A stretch of DNA of 23,815 nt from JBBSEZ01 sp038239195 (GCA_038239195.1 JBBSEZ010000114.1:1-23815); one strand, 5' to 3'; positions 8,416-16,893 are shown, counted from the stretch's first letter. Notes: generated by a model from the sequence alone, not told the origin. Numbers and translations are program-made.

Positions 8416-9327
8416 ATGACCAGGCTTGTCAAGGCGTTTCTCCTCACCGCGGCCCTCGTCCTGGGGCTGGGGCCGGCCGTGTGGTCGGGCGACCTGCCCC
8501 GCCCGAAGGGGAAGAAGGGCGAGGTGGCGGACGACTACCCGCACCTGAAGATGGGCAACCCCAGCAAGGCGACGGTCGATCCCGCGAAGAAGGACAACTA
8601 CCTTCTGAAAAAGGACTATTTCGCGCTCTCCTACAACAACGCGAAGGGCACGCCCAACTGGGTGAGTTGGCGGCTCGTCGCGGACGACCTCGGCGATGCG
8701 CCGCGCCAGCTCGTCTTCGACACGGACTTTACGCTGCCGAAGACCTTCAACCGGGTGGTGCACAAGGACTACAGCGGTTCGGGCTTCGACCGCGGGCACA
8801 TGTGCCCGCACAGCGACCGCGCCAAGAACGAAACGACTAGCTTCGCCACCTTCGTGATGACGAACATCATCCCCCAGGCGCCGCAGGTGAACCAGAAGAC
8901 GTGGGAATACCTGGAGGAGTACGAGCGCGGCCTGGCCAAGAAGAAGAGCGAGCTCCACATCGTCGCGGGCCCATCCGGTCAGGGCGGTCGCGGCAAGTTC
9001 GGCTTCCGCACCACGATCGGAACGGGCAAGACGCAGGTCGTCGTCCCCGCGAAGTGCTGGAAGGTGATCCTGATCGTGAAACCGGGGGCGGCGAAGGTCG
9101 ATCGCGACTCGCGCGCGATCGCGGTCATTATGCCCAACGACAACAACATCGACACCAGGCTCAACTGGTCGCGCTGGCGCGTGTCGCTCAAGGACGTGGA
9201 AGACCTCACCGGCTACCGCTTCTTCGAGAAGGCCTTTGAGGGGGCTGACCCGGACCTGATGAAGGCCCTGCGCGAAGAGGTCGATCAGGTCCCGATTCCG
9301 CCCCCCGCGCCCCACCCGCACCACTGA
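8416..9327 (+). CDS. Secreted DNA/RNA non-specific endonuclease (NucA/NUC1 type)
   Basis: 303-residue secreted nuclease of the betabeta-alpha-metal DNA/RNA non-specific endonuclease family. ATG at 8416 has AAGGAGG 8 nt upstream and opens a signal peptide (LVKAFLLTAALVLGLGPAVWS). The DRGH signature is present (Asp125-Arg126-Gly127-His128, FDRGHMCPHSDR); His128 would be the general base. MTNIIPQ with Asn150 and VNQKTW with Asn159 match the metal-binding region. The usual family core (about residues 60-285) looks complete. It should cut DNA and RNA without sequence preference outside the cytoplasm, for nutrient scavenging or competition. It is followed 65 bp later by a gene for a NuiA-type inhibitor, which strongly supports the NucA assignment. 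Confidence 0.93.
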   Translation: MTRLVKAFLLTAALVLGLGPAVWSGDLPRPKGKKGEVADDYPHLKMGNPSKATVDPAKKDNYLLKKDYFALSYNNAKGTPNWVSWRLVADDLGDAPRQLVFDTDFTLPKTFNRVVHKDYSGSGFDRGHMCPHSDRAKNETTSFATFVMTNIIPQAPQVNQKTWEYLEEYERGLAKKKSELHIVAGPSGQGGRGKFGFRTTIGTGKTQVVVPAKCWKVILIVKPGAAKVDRDSRAIAVIMPNDNNIDTRLNWSRWRVSLKDVEDLTGYRFFEKAFEGADPDLMKALREEVDQVPIPPPAPHPHH

Positions 9328-9353
9328 GAGGACGTTCCAGACAAGGTCGGCTG

Positions 9354-9367
9354 GGGGCGTTCGCCCC
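9354..9367 (+). other. Small hairpin between nuclease and inhibitor genes
   Basis: GGGGCG followed by TT and CGCCCC makes a compact GC stem in the 65-bp spacer. It could lower read-through or shield the 3' end of the nuclease message, which would set the nuclease to inhibitor ratio. No T-tract is present; the role is inference. Confidence 0.3.
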
Positions 9368-9392
9368 GCCCGCCGGATCGGGGGACACAACG

Positions 9393-9794
9393 ATGGCAAC
9401 CGACCCCACCCTGACTGCCTTGAAAAAGGCCAGCGCCGGCCTCCTATACCCCAGCGAGTCCGACGCGCCGTTCAAGGCCTTCCGTCTGGCGCGCGAAAAA
9501 GGAGAACGGGCCGCGAAGGCCGTCCTCCGCGTCGGCAAACACGCCCCAGACAGCCCCGTGGAGGAAGTGGCCGTCACGGAGCTCTTCAACCCCCTCATCG
9601 AGGAGTTGAAGGCCCAAAGCGCCGAGGGCGAGGCCGACGCCCAGCGCTATCGCGAACTGCTGCAAGCCCTGCGCGAACAACTCGCGGGCATCAAGGTGTT
9701 TCGCGTCGGCCAAACGCAGGTCGCCATCTACCTCGTCGGCAAGACGAAGGACGGCGACTGGGCCGGCCTGCGCACGACCTCGGTCGAGACCTGA
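9393..9794 (+). CDS. Nuclease A inhibitor-like protein (NuiA family)
   Basis: 133-residue cytoplasmic protein with no signal peptide, close to the 135 residues of Anabaena NuiA. The N-terminal LLYPSESDAPF (17-27) matches the NuiA LLFMSESEYPF segment. The C-terminal half (VFRVGQTQVAIYLVGKTKDG, then WAGLRTTSVET) matches the NuiA end, including a C-terminal Thr. In the known NucA-NuiA complex, as I recall it, Glu24 and the terminal Thr135 of NuiA sit at the nuclease active site; the equivalents here are Glu22 and Thr133. It should bind and block the adjacent nuclease before export. A G-rich stretch (GGGGG, 9380-9384) is the only ribosome-site candidate. The gene converges on the zinc-finger protein gene with a 7-bp gap. 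Confidence 0.9.
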   Translation: MATDPTLTALKKASAGLLYPSESDAPFKAFRLAREKGERAAKAVLRVGKHAPDSPVEEVAVTELFNPLIEELKAQSAEGEADAQRYRELLQALREQLAGIKVFRVGQTQVAIYLVGKTKDGDWAGLRTTSVET

Positions 9795-9801
9795 CGGGCC
9801 C

Positions 9802-12225
9802 TCAGTCCCCCAGCGCCGTCCCCACCTCGCCCACGCGCCCCCGCAAGTACCGCCCGCACTCCGGGCACGCCAGCGCCCCCCACGACCGCAGCACGGCCGC
9901 GCGGTCCGGCGACTTCCACGCAACCACGCGCGCCACCTGCGGCAAGAACTCGTGAAAGGCGTAGCGGAACCAGCGCTCCACGTGCTCCGCCAGGGGCGAC
10001 AGGTCCTGCGACGAGCGAAACACCTCCTCGCCCATGAGCAGTTCCCAGCTCAGCGACTTGGCGCGGATCTCCACCACGCGCGGCGGGGCGGCGAAGCGCA
10101 CCTCCTGCAGCCACACCCCCTCGTCGGTCAGCATGATTTCCGCAGGCCCCATGCGCCCGCGCCCGCCGTCGCCGGCCACCTTCCAGGCGCGCTGCTCCTG
10201 AAACAGCAGCACGTCGGGGTGCTCGGCGAACAGCGCCTCCTCGTCGGGATCGCCCGCCAGCTCGAACGTCGTGCGCGACTCGCCGCAGCGGTCCCACGGC
10301 CGGGTCGGCCGCAGCGACCACAAGAGCCGCAGGGCGGCCAGCCCGCGCTCGTTGCCGAGGTCGAGGGCATCGCCGAGGGCGGGGGCAGTCTGCCCGGCGT
10401 CGAGCAGGGTGCGCACCTCGAAGCCCGCCTCGAAGGCGCGGTCGCACAGCAACACGCGAAATCGGGCCAGGTTGCCCTTCGTCCACCACGAGCACTCCCA
10501 CTCTTCCAGCAGCTCCTGGGCGTAGCGCATGGGCAACTTGCCCTCGAAGCAGCGCGCGAGCTGGCGCACCACGCGCGGGATTGGGTCGCCGCCCTGCGCC
10601 GACTCGTCCTCGATCAGGAGCCGGCGCAGCACGGCGAGGTACACCGGCGGACACTCGCCCGCGTGGACGGCCGGCTCCGTCCGGCGCAGCGCCTCGCGCA
10701 ACAGGTTCGCCCGCGGCGCCGAGAGGCGGGCCCCGAAACTCATCTGCGCCAGCCCCCCCAGGAAGGCCGCATCGCCCGGCACGAAACCATCCTCGTGGAG
10801 CCGCGGCGCCAGCAACGTCCAGGCGTAATCGCGCACGCGCTCGGCCAGCGGCGACTCGACGCGCCACGACGCCCGCACCACCACCCGGGCCATCAGCGCC
10901 AGCCCCAGCGCCACGCCGACGGGTAGCAGAGGATCGCCGTATTCGTCGGGCAAGAAGGCCAGCGCCAGGGCGAGCAGCACGAGAGGGCCGACGATCAGCG
11001 CGCGCGCCCCTTTGGGCGTCAAGCGGCGCGCGGGCTCGCGGCCCCGGTAGATGCGACGGTCGGGCCTCGTCACCTCCAACCAGGTGCGCAGCCCGCCCTC
11101 GCGCACCTCGACGCTGTAGCCCTTGGCGCTGAGCCGCCCGGGCCGCTCGATCAGCTCGTACGGCGGGGGGCTGTCCGGCACCGGCACCAGCGCGGCACAC
11201 GACGGGCAGCGCGCCGCATGCCGGGCGCGGGCCTCTTCCAGCAGCGCGCGGCGCGTCTCCGGATCGGCCAGGCCGCGCGCCAGCAGCATCCTTTGCAGAC
11301 GAGGCGGGCCCGCTTCGGGGTCGATGCGCTCGGCCACCATGCGACAGCGCTCGAGCAGGCCTGGATCGGGCTTGGCGCGGTAGGCCTCCAGCCAGTCCTC
11401 GACGAGGGCCCAGGCGTCGCGAACGCGCCGGCCGTCGAGGACGAGCCGATGTTGCTCCCACAGGTGCTCGAGCATTTTCGGCCGGTGCAGCTCGACGGAG
11501 CAGCGCGGGCAACTCATCCGCAGGTTCTCTTCGAGCCGGGAGCACAGCCGATCGATGGCGGGGGAAGGCCCCGTGCGCTCCTCCAACTCGCGCAGCCGCT
11601 CGATGGCGCGGGCCTTGCCGACCCCGTGTACCAGCCGGGCGAGCATTTTCTCGACCACCGGCCCGTCCTTGCCGGTGGAGCGCATGACCCCCGCGATGGC
11701 CCGCGCCTGCTCGGCAAATGGCAGCCGGCGGTCGAGGAGGAGCGGGCGCAAGACGCGCAGCAGGGGGGCAGGGAGCGCCCCGCGGAAGTGGGCGATGGCG
11801 GTGAGGGCGAGGAGGCGAGCGTGCGGGTCATCTTCCTTGGCCAGGGCGACGAGCAAGGTCGCGGCGCCGGAGGCAGCGAGCAACCGCCCCACGGGCCCGG
11901 CGAGGGGCCGGCGGCGCTGTTTGGGGAGCCGGGCGAAGCCGCGCGCCAGGGCGGCGACCAGGAAGTCGTTGGCGCGGGCGCCGTGTTCTTCCCCGGCGAG
12001 GTCGATCAGCACGGCCCAGGCATCGAGGGCGGGCTCGGGGGCGAGCAGGGCGTCGAGAAGAATGGGGAGGGCCTGAGCGAGCGGGCGGGGGGCCCCACGA
12101 TATAGATAGAGGTGGTGGGCCCGGCGCAGGTGGAGCTCGAAGTCGGCGGGGTGCAGCTCCGCCCGACACGCGGGGCAGAGAATGCTCGCCTCGGGCAGGG
12201 CCGTCGGGCTATCGCCGTCCGCCAT
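9802..12225 (-). CDS. Zinc-finger membrane protein of unknown function
   Basis: 807-residue protein I cannot name. Two Cys2-His2-like fingers have identical spacing (C-x2-C-x11-H-x4-H). One is Cys17, Cys20, His32, His37; the other is Cys239, Cys242, His254, His259. Each is followed by Leu/Ala-rich helices, so the N-terminal half looks like a tandem duplication. A CPSC pair and a final CPEC pair near the C-terminus (ACPECGRYLRG) are further possible zinc sites. Two hydrophobic helices occur in the middle (VGPLVLLALALAFLP and LLPVGVALGLALMARVVV), so the fingers may be cytoplasmic ends of a membrane protein. ATG at 12225 has no clear Shine-Dalgarno. No enzyme motif was seen. Confidence 0.8.
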   Translation of the reverse strand: MADGDSPTALPEASILCPACRAELHPADFELHLRRAHHLYLYRGAPRPLAQALPILLDALLAPEPALDAWAVLIDLAGEEHGARANDFLVAALARGFARLPKQRRRPLAGPVGRLLAASGAATLLVALAKEDDPHARLLALTAIAHFRGALPAPLLRVLRPLLLDRRLPFAEQARAIAGVMRSTGKDGPVVEKMLARLVHGVGKARAIERLRELEERTGPSPAIDRLCSRLEENLRMSCPRCSVELHRPKMLEHLWEQHRLVLDGRRVRDAWALVEDWLEAYRAKPDPGLLERCRMVAERIDPEAGPPRLQRMLLARGLADPETRRALLEEARARHAARCPSCAALVPVPDSPPPYELIERPGRLSAKGYSVEVREGGLRTWLEVTRPDRRIYRGREPARRLTPKGARALIVGPLVLLALALAFLPDEYGDPLLPVGVALGLALMARVVVRASWRVESPLAERVRDYAWTLLAPRLHEDGFVPGDAAFLGGLAQMSFGARLSAPRANLLREALRRTEPAVHAGECPPVYLAVLRRLLIEDESAQGGDPIPRVVRQLARCFEGKLPMRYAQELLEEWECSWWTKGNLARFRVLLCDRAFEAGFEVRTLLDAGQTAPALGDALDLGNERGLAALRLLWSLRPTRPWDRCGESRTTFELAGDPDEEALFAEHPDVLLFQEQRAWKVAGDGGRGRMGPAEIMLTDEGVWLQEVRFAAPPRVVEIRAKSLSWELLMGEEVFRSSQDLSPLAEHVERWFRYAFHEFLPQVARVVAWKSPDRAAVLRSWGALACPECGRYLRGRVGEVGTALGD

Positions 12226-12276
12226 GAGTTGCCACCGGCACAGGTCGAGAGAAGGGCCTCGCGGCTCGCTGGATTC

Positions 12277-12305
12277 AGCATAACCGCGGCAATTCGCGCT
12301 TGCAA
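12277..12305 (-). promoter_or_regulatory. Candidate promoter for the zinc-finger protein gene
   Basis: On the minus strand TTGCAA (12305-12300) is 17 bp from TATGCT (12282-12277), each 4 of 6 matches to the sigma70 consensus. The leader would be about 45 nt. Confidence 0.35.
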
Positions 12306-12657
12306 CGGGGCTGTTTCAGCCCACCCTTACCGCCCGAGGCATAGCTGCCAGGCCCGGGGGAGGGCCTGCCCCACGGGCGCTTCGGGCCCGGATCGGGCCC
12401 AGCGGGCCTTTCCTGGGCCAGAAATCGCGCACGGGCTAGCGCCGGGGCGGCCCCGAATCCATCACGCCCCCGCGCGGTCGTCCAAGCGCTCTCGCGCCTC
12501 GTGGAGAGGCCCAAACGTCTTCACGAGAGAGCACTTCAAAGCTCGCCAGGCCGCCCCGGCCTGGCGGTTTGCCTCTTCGCGGCGTTGTGAGGATATTTTG
12601 CGAGGGGGCGTTAATGGGGCCCGCCGCAGAGCGGCGGCTTCCGCGACGGGGCCCGGA
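12306..12657. other. Non-coding gap with two GC hairpins
   Basis: No believable gene lies here. Two palindromes stand out: GGGCCCG-GAT-CGGGCCC (12384-12400), and GCCAGGCCG-CCC-CGGCCTGGC (12545-12565), which is followed by GGTTT. The second lies about 90 bp past the DUF418 stop and could end that minus-strand transcript. No T-tract is seen on that strand. Confidence 0.4.
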
Positions 12658-13974
12658 CTACATTGGCGCCCTCTCCGCTGGCATCGTTCCCTCCGTCCGC
12701 CCCCGGCCGGCGTATTCTAGCCAGCGCCACACCCGTTCCATGGGCCCCTGCTCGAATCGGGCCAGATACGCCCAGCTGAACAGCACGATCCCCGCCCAGA
12801 TCGCCACCGCCAGCCCGGCCTGGGTCAAGGCGCCGACCCGGCCGAACCAGCCCAGCCCCCAGTGGTAGGACAGCCCCGTCGCGACCACCGATTCGAGCAG
12901 GTAGACCGTCAGCGCCATCCGCCCCGCGCTGGCGACGGGCGCCCGCGCCCTTGGCGACAGCCGGTCGGCGAGCAGCGCCAGCCCCGCCAGGTAGCCGAAA
13001 GGCAGGACGCAGACAGCGAGCCCCTGAACGGCGCTCCCCGCCGCCCAGATGCGCCGGTCCGTCAGCCCGCCCGACCAGAAGAACCAGGCCGCCACGCCTT
13101 CCAGCGCCAGGCCCAGCGGCAAGCATGTCCGCAACACGCGCCAGCGCAGGGCCGACTGTTCGGGGGCGAAGAAACGGACGCGCCACATCGCCGCGCCGAT
13201 GAAGAACATGCCCAGCACCTGCCAGCCGCCGGCCAGGACGTTGGCCCCCAGGTTGAACATCCATTCGACCGTCCGGAAGGCCTGGGCGTCGGCCCAGGGC
13301 CCGTCGCGGTAGGCGGCCACCTCGGCCCTCACCCACACCGGCGAGGCCGGCTCGAACTTCGCCTTTTCCATCGCCTTCAGGCCGCGCGGGCCGTCGGGCA
13401 ATTCGGCGGTCGGCACCCGTTGTGGCGCGACCGGCCTCGCCACCACGCCGACCACCTCGAGGCCGGCGCGGGCCCCGGCGCAGATGCCCAGCAAGACGCA
13501 AGCCGCGGTCAGCAGCCGCCGTGCCGAGGCGCCGCGGGCCAGCAGCAACCAGCCTCCCGTCAGGGCGTAGATGAACAGCACGTCGCCGTACCAGATCACC
13601 AGCGCGTGGACGACGCCGAACGCCGCCAGCGTGGCCAGCCTCCGCAGCGCGAAGCGGGCAGGCGAGCGGCCGGCCGTCGCCGCTTTCTCGAGCTGCCCGA
13701 GCAGGCCGTAGCCGAACAGCATGCTGAAGATCGAGATGAACTTGCCCTGGAACAGCGACGTGGTCAGCAGGTGGGCGGCCCGGTCGGGGGGGGCCATGCC
13801 GGCGATCAGGGCCGGCTCGAACAGCGTGCCGATCGGGCCGAACAGCGCGGCGACGTTCACCAGCAGGATGCCGAGCAACGCCGTGCCCCGGACGAAGTCG
13901 ATGCTGGCGATCCGCTCTGCCTTGGGCGTCGGGCCGAAGGCCGTCTCGCCCGGGAGGGCCGGCGGTGAGGTCAT
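12658..13974 (-). CDS. DUF418 family polytopic membrane protein (YeiB-like)
   Basis: 438-residue inner-membrane protein with about nine to ten hydrophobic segments. The N-terminal RIASIDFVRGTALLGILLVN (21-40) is the typical opening of DUF418/YeiB proteins. The last 150 residues (GRMALTVYLLESVVATGLSYH, then FSWAYLARFEQGPMERVWRWL) match the DUF418 domain. The family has been linked by proximity and fold to acyltransferase-like membrane proteins; its activity is not known. It lies 27 bp after the protein kinase gene on the same strand, so the two are probably co-transcribed. ATG at 13974 has GGAGAG upstream. A charged loop of about 70 residues sits mid-protein. Confidence 0.9.
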   Translation of the reverse strand: MTSPPALPGETAFGPTPKAERIASIDFVRGTALLGILLVNVAALFGPIGTLFEPALIAGMAPPDRAAHLLTTSLFQGKFISIFSMLFGYGLLGQLEKAATAGRSPARFALRRLATLAAFGVVHALVIWYGDVLFIYALTGGWLLLARGASARRLLTAACVLLGICAGARAGLEVVGVVARPVAPQRVPTAELPDGPRGLKAMEKAKFEPASPVWVRAEVAAYRDGPWADAQAFRTVEWMFNLGANVLAGGWQVLGMFFIGAAMWRVRFFAPEQSALRWRVLRTCLPLGLALEGVAAWFFWSGGLTDRRIWAAGSAVQGLAVCVLPFGYLAGLALLADRLSPRARAPVASAGRMALTVYLLESVVATGLSYHWGLGWFGRVGALTQAGLAVAIWAGIVLFSWAYLARFEQGPMERVWRWLEYAGRGRTEGTMPAERAPM

Positions 13975-14001
13975 GGCAAGTCGTCTCTCCAGGTCGGCCG
14001 C

Positions 14002-15102
14002 TCAGCGCAGGCCCTCCAGCCAGACGCGGACGTCGTTGTCGTACTCGCTGGCCAGGTCGCCCTTGACCAGCTGGCGGTGGAAGTCGGCGGCGCCCTGGCG
14101 CCCCAGCTCCGCCTCGCGGGCGCCGGGGAAGCGGTCGGCCGGGTTGGCGGCGACCAGGCGCCGGCAGAGGTGCAGGAGCAGTTCGTTGCCGCTCACCTCG
14201 GGCGGCAGCAGCGTGGGCAGGCGCCGGTCGAGGGAGCGCTTGGCCTCCAGCAGGCCGGCGACGGTGTCTAGCCCCTCGAAGGGCGACAGGCCGGCGAGCA
14301 TCTCGACCAAAACGTAGCCGAGGCTGGCCTGGTCGGACCGCGGCGTACAAGCCCCGCCCTCGAGCACCTCCGGGGCGGCGTAGGCGGGGGACCACAGCCG
14401 CCGGCCGGCGGGGCTGCTGAGGTCCACGGCCGAGCCGATGTCGATCACCTTGGCGTTCCCGGTGCGCTTGAGCAGGACGTTGGCGGGCTTGAGGTCGCCG
14501 TGGGCGATGCCCTCGCGGTGCAGGGCGGCGAGGGCGGCGAGACAGTCGCGCAAGACCTGGATGGCGACGCCTGGCTTGAGGCGCGGCTGGGCCGGCCCGT
14601 CCGTCAAGATTACGCGGTTCACGTAGGACCACTGAGCGGTGCTGAGGCGCGACTGGCTCAGCGCCCGCATGCGCGGGCTGAGCACCTGGCGCAGGTCGTA
14701 GCCGTCGAGCCACTCCATCTCCATCAGGCGGATGCCGTCGCGCTCGATGAAGTCGTGGACCGCCACGAGGTTGTCGTGCTGGATGGTCGCCACGCGGGCA
14801 GCGACGTGGGCCACGCGCGCCATGTCCTCGTCGTAGGCGGCGCCGTCGCGGTAGGGCTCGGGCGAGAAGGCCTTCAACGCCACCGGCAGTCGGAAGCCGT
14901 CGGTCCCCTGGCGCTCGGCGAGGTAGACGGTGCCCTGCCCGCCGCGGCCGAGCACGCGAACTTTGCGGTAGCAGGCCTGCCAGGCGAGGGCGTCCGCCTC
15001 GGTCAGGGCTCGGTAGCGGGCCAGCAGGCCCTGCTCGCAACTTCCTTGGCGGGCGCGGGCCACCGAGGAAGGGGTGGGGCGGGAGACGGTCGTGTTCGCC
15101 AT
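14002..15102 (-). CDS. Serine/threonine protein kinase
   Basis: 366-residue Hanks-type kinase without a membrane segment or extra sensor domain. The Gly loop is LGRGGQGTVYL (51-61), the ATP Lys is Lys77 in VALK, the catalytic loop is HGDLKPANVL with Asp203 and Asn208, and the metal Asp is Asp221 in a DIG motif instead of DFG. The Arg of the HRD motif is Gly, so this is a non-RD kinase that probably does not depend on activation-loop phosphorylation. YAAPEVLEGG gives the APE motif. A 45-residue N-terminal extension precedes the domain. It sits 51 bp after the MFS gene and 27 bp before the DUF418 gene, so one transcript is likely. ATG at 15102 has AAGGAG upstream with long spacing. The target is unknown. 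Confidence 0.92.
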   Translation of the reverse strand: MANTTVSRPTPSSVARARQGSCEQGLLARYRALTEADALAWQACYRKVRVLGRGGQGTVYLAERQGTDGFRLPVALKAFSPEPYRDGAAYDEDMARVAHVAARVATIQHDNLVAVHDFIERDGIRLMEMEWLDGYDLRQVLSPRMRALSQSRLSTAQWSYVNRVILTDGPAQPRLKPGVAIQVLRDCLAALAALHREGIAHGDLKPANVLLKRTGNAKVIDIGSAVDLSSPAGRRLWSPAYAAPEVLEGGACTPRSDQASLGYVLVEMLAGLSPFEGLDTVAGLLEAKRSLDRRLPTLLPPEVSGNELLLHLCRRLVAANPADRFPGAREAELGRQGAADFHRQLVKGDLASEYDNDVRVWLEGLR

Positions 15103-15153
15103 GAGGATCGGTCTCCTTACCGAACCGCGGGGCTCGTCGGGGGAGGGTGTAGT

Positions 15154-16521
15154 CTAGCGAACTGCCTCGGATTTGTCAGGAACACCCAGCAAAGGGCGAA
15201 GCGCCGGCTCGCTCTCGGCGAAGGGCGGCGCCTGCACCGCGGCCGTGTCGGGGGCGCTGGCGCCGCCGGGCGCGGGGCGCAACCGGCCCGCCAGGTAGAC
15301 GCTTGCCAGGGCGGCAGCGCAGCCCAGCCCGCCCACCAGAGGGTAGCCGGTGAGGCGCCCGCTCTCCTCCTTGTGCAACAGCAGTCCAGCGACCCAGGAT
15401 GCCAGGCCGGCGCCGAGTTGCTGCACGGCCGAGTTGAGCGCCATGAAGTTGCCGCGGACGCGCGGCGCCGAGCTGTTGGTGATGAGCGCCATGCCGGGGA
15501 CCATGCGCCCCGAGGTGGTCACGAACAGGAGCGTGGTGACGACCAGCACCACAACCAACCCGGTGCCAGCCGGCAGGACGGTCATCAAAAACAGCGGGAC
15601 CATCGTGATCAGGGCCAGGGCCCGGAAGACGGGGAGCTTGCCGAGGCGGTCGGCGAGCCGGCCGATGTACGTCAGCGTCAGGAGGGTGGTGAGCCCGCCA
15701 AAGAGATAGACGTATTTGACGTCGTGCTCGCGCACGCCGACGTTGGCGACCAGGTGCGTGGCGAGGTAGGGGACGACGAGGAAACTGCTGGTGACCAGGG
15801 CGGCCATGAGGGCGTAGGCGCGCAGGTGGTTGGGGTCGGTGGCGACGGCCCAGGCGCTGGCCGGGACCGACCGGCGCCGCAGATGGCCGCGCAGGGGAGG
15901 CAGCACCCAGGCCGCCAGAGCCAGGAAGGCCGCGCTGAGGGCGCCGAGCACCGCGAAGGGGGCCTGCCAGCCGAGCTCCTCGGCGAGGTAGAGCCCGAGC
16001 GGGACGCCCGCGATGGAGGCGACGGAGAAGGCGGACATGACGACGCCGGTGGCGGTCCCGCGCCGCGAGTCGGGGAAGGCGTCGCCGATGATCGAGAGGA
16101 CGTTGGCGGCGCACACCCCGCCAAAGGCCCCGGCCAGGGCGCGGGCAGCGAGCAGGAAGGGGTAGTTGGTGGCGAGGGCGCAGAGCAGGGTGCCGAGGGT
16201 GAAGCCGGCGAAGAGCACGAGGAGCGCCATTTTGCGGTCGAAGCGGTCGAGGAAGCGGGCGGCGAGCAGGCTGGCGAGGCCGGCGCTGATCGTGTAGGCG
16301 GAGACGAGAAGGCCGAACTGCTCCGTGGTGAGGCGCAGCGCCTCTCCCTCCTGGCCGTTGATGAAGCGCGACCCCAGAGGCATGACGATCATGAAATCGA
16401 CGATGTGGACGAACTGCACGGCGGCAAGGACGAGGAGCAGGAGCCATTCGTTGGCCGAGAGGCGGCCGGCCACCTCCCCCCGCGCCGCAGGGATGGGGGC
16501 TTCTCCGTTCGCTTCCGGCAT
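15154..16521 (-). CDS. MFS transporter, DHA1/AraJ-like
   Basis: 455-residue major facilitator with about 12 hydrophobic helices. The first helix region carries VDFMIVMPLGSRF, typical of DHA1 drug or sugar efflux proteins. The loop RFLDRFDRKMALL matches the conserved loop 2-3 motif, and ADRLGKLPVF is its repeat in the second half. It should export a small molecule by proton antiport; the substrate cannot be told. The C-terminal tail (about 50 residues, Pro/Ala-rich) is cytoplasmic. ATG at 16521 has AAGGAG 6 nt upstream, an unusually good site. It is the first gene of a likely operon with the kinase and DUF418 genes. Confidence 0.92.
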   Translation of the reverse strand: MPEANGEAPIPAARGEVAGRLSANEWLLLLVLAAVQFVHIVDFMIVMPLGSRFINGQEGEALRLTTEQFGLLVSAYTISAGLASLLAARFLDRFDRKMALLVLFAGFTLGTLLCALATNYPFLLAARALAGAFGGVCAANVLSIIGDAFPDSRRGTATGVVMSAFSVASIAGVPLGLYLAEELGWQAPFAVLGALSAAFLALAAWVLPPLRGHLRRRSVPASAWAVATDPNHLRAYALMAALVTSSFLVVPYLATHLVANVGVREHDVKYVYLFGGLTTLLTLTYIGRLADRLGKLPVFRALALITMVPLFLMTVLPAGTGLVVVLVVTTLLFVTTSGRMVPGMALITNSSAPRVRGNFMALNSAVQQLGAGLASWVAGLLLHKEESGRLTGYPLVGGLGCAAALASVYLAGRLRPAPGGASAPDTAAVQAPPFAESEPALRPLLGVPDKSEAVR

Positions 16522-16557
16522 CGTCGGCTCCTTGGCGGGGGCGCGGGCGCAGCTTTC

Positions 16558-16587
16558 GTTATAGCGGGAGAGACACGGCGCTGTCGC
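16558..16587 (-). promoter_or_regulatory. Candidate promoter for the MFS-kinase-DUF418 operon
   Basis: On the minus strand TATAAC (16563-16558) lies 18 bp from GCGACA (16587-16582), about 36 bp before the MFS start codon. The -10 match is good; the -35 match is 4 of 6. Confidence 0.4.
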
Positions 16588-16672
16588 CGGCAGTTCGGGG
16601 GCCTTCGCCCGGAGTCGTCGCCCTCGGTGGGCTAACGCCGCCAGCTTGCCTGAACCGTCGGCGTCAGCGCCC

Positions 16673-16893
16673 TCCGTGCCAGCGGAACCGTCGCAGCGCC
16701 AGCACGAAGCTCCCCGCGGCCCACGCCGCCAAAAAGGGCATGGTTCAAGGGGGGGGTAACAGCGCGTTGCCGTTTCTGTGCAAGTTGCTGTGCAACTCGG
16801 TCACCCCCCCCTCTGAGGTTGTTCCCTGCTTCGCACCGATTCTGAACCATGTCCCAAAAAGCTCACCTCGCGCCACTGCCACGCCAGGGCCGC
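16673..16893 (-). pseudogene. Broken 3' end of an ABC-2 permease gene, split by a small mobile element
   Basis: Reading the minus strand and skipping 16736-16855 gives about 33 codons (WQWREVSFLAAWAAG, then SFVLALRRFRWH). These match the last residues of the intact permease at 20044-21120 (SQWREVSILAAWAAG, then SFALALRWFRWH). The nucleotide match extends over 16668-16735 against 20039-20105 with few mismatches, and resumes at 16861 (GCTCACCTC, CCACTGC, ACGCCAGG). The normal stop TGA is replaced by GGA, and everything upstream of the last 33 codons is gone. It is a truncated paralogue or a duplication product and cannot make protein. Confidence 0.85.
16736..16855. mobile_element. 120-bp MITE-like element
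   Basis: Ends are imperfect terminal inverted repeats: GGGCATGGTTCA at the left, and GGGACATGGTTCA when the right end is read inward. Inside are a second inverted pair (eight G then TAAC at 16749-16760; eight C at 16804-16811 preceded by GGTCA) and an AGTTGC-TGT-GCAACT stem (16783-16797). The element is flanked by AAAAA on both sides (16731-16735, 16856-16860). The intact permease copy has no such insert at the matching place, so this is an insertion into the permease remnant. It has no coding capacity and would need a transposase in trans. Confidence 0.75.

Noticed and set aside
11218..12105. Plus-strand open frame of 295 codons
   Set aside because: It is antisense to the zinc-finger protein gene, which has clear paired Cys/His motifs.
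14500..16635. 711-codon plus-strand open frame opposite the kinase and MFS genes
   Set aside because: It lies antisense to two genes with clear motifs and its Gly/Glu/Gln-rich sequence is typical of an antisense shadow.
16749..16811. Eight-G and eight-C runs as a possible assembly artefact
   Set aside because: They are placed as inverted repeats within an element with defined ends and flanking AAAAA, so a real structure is the simpler reading.
16632..16850. 72-codon minus-strand open frame ending in the permease remnant
   Set aside because: It joins MITE sequence to the permease remnant in the wrong phase, so it is a chance frame.
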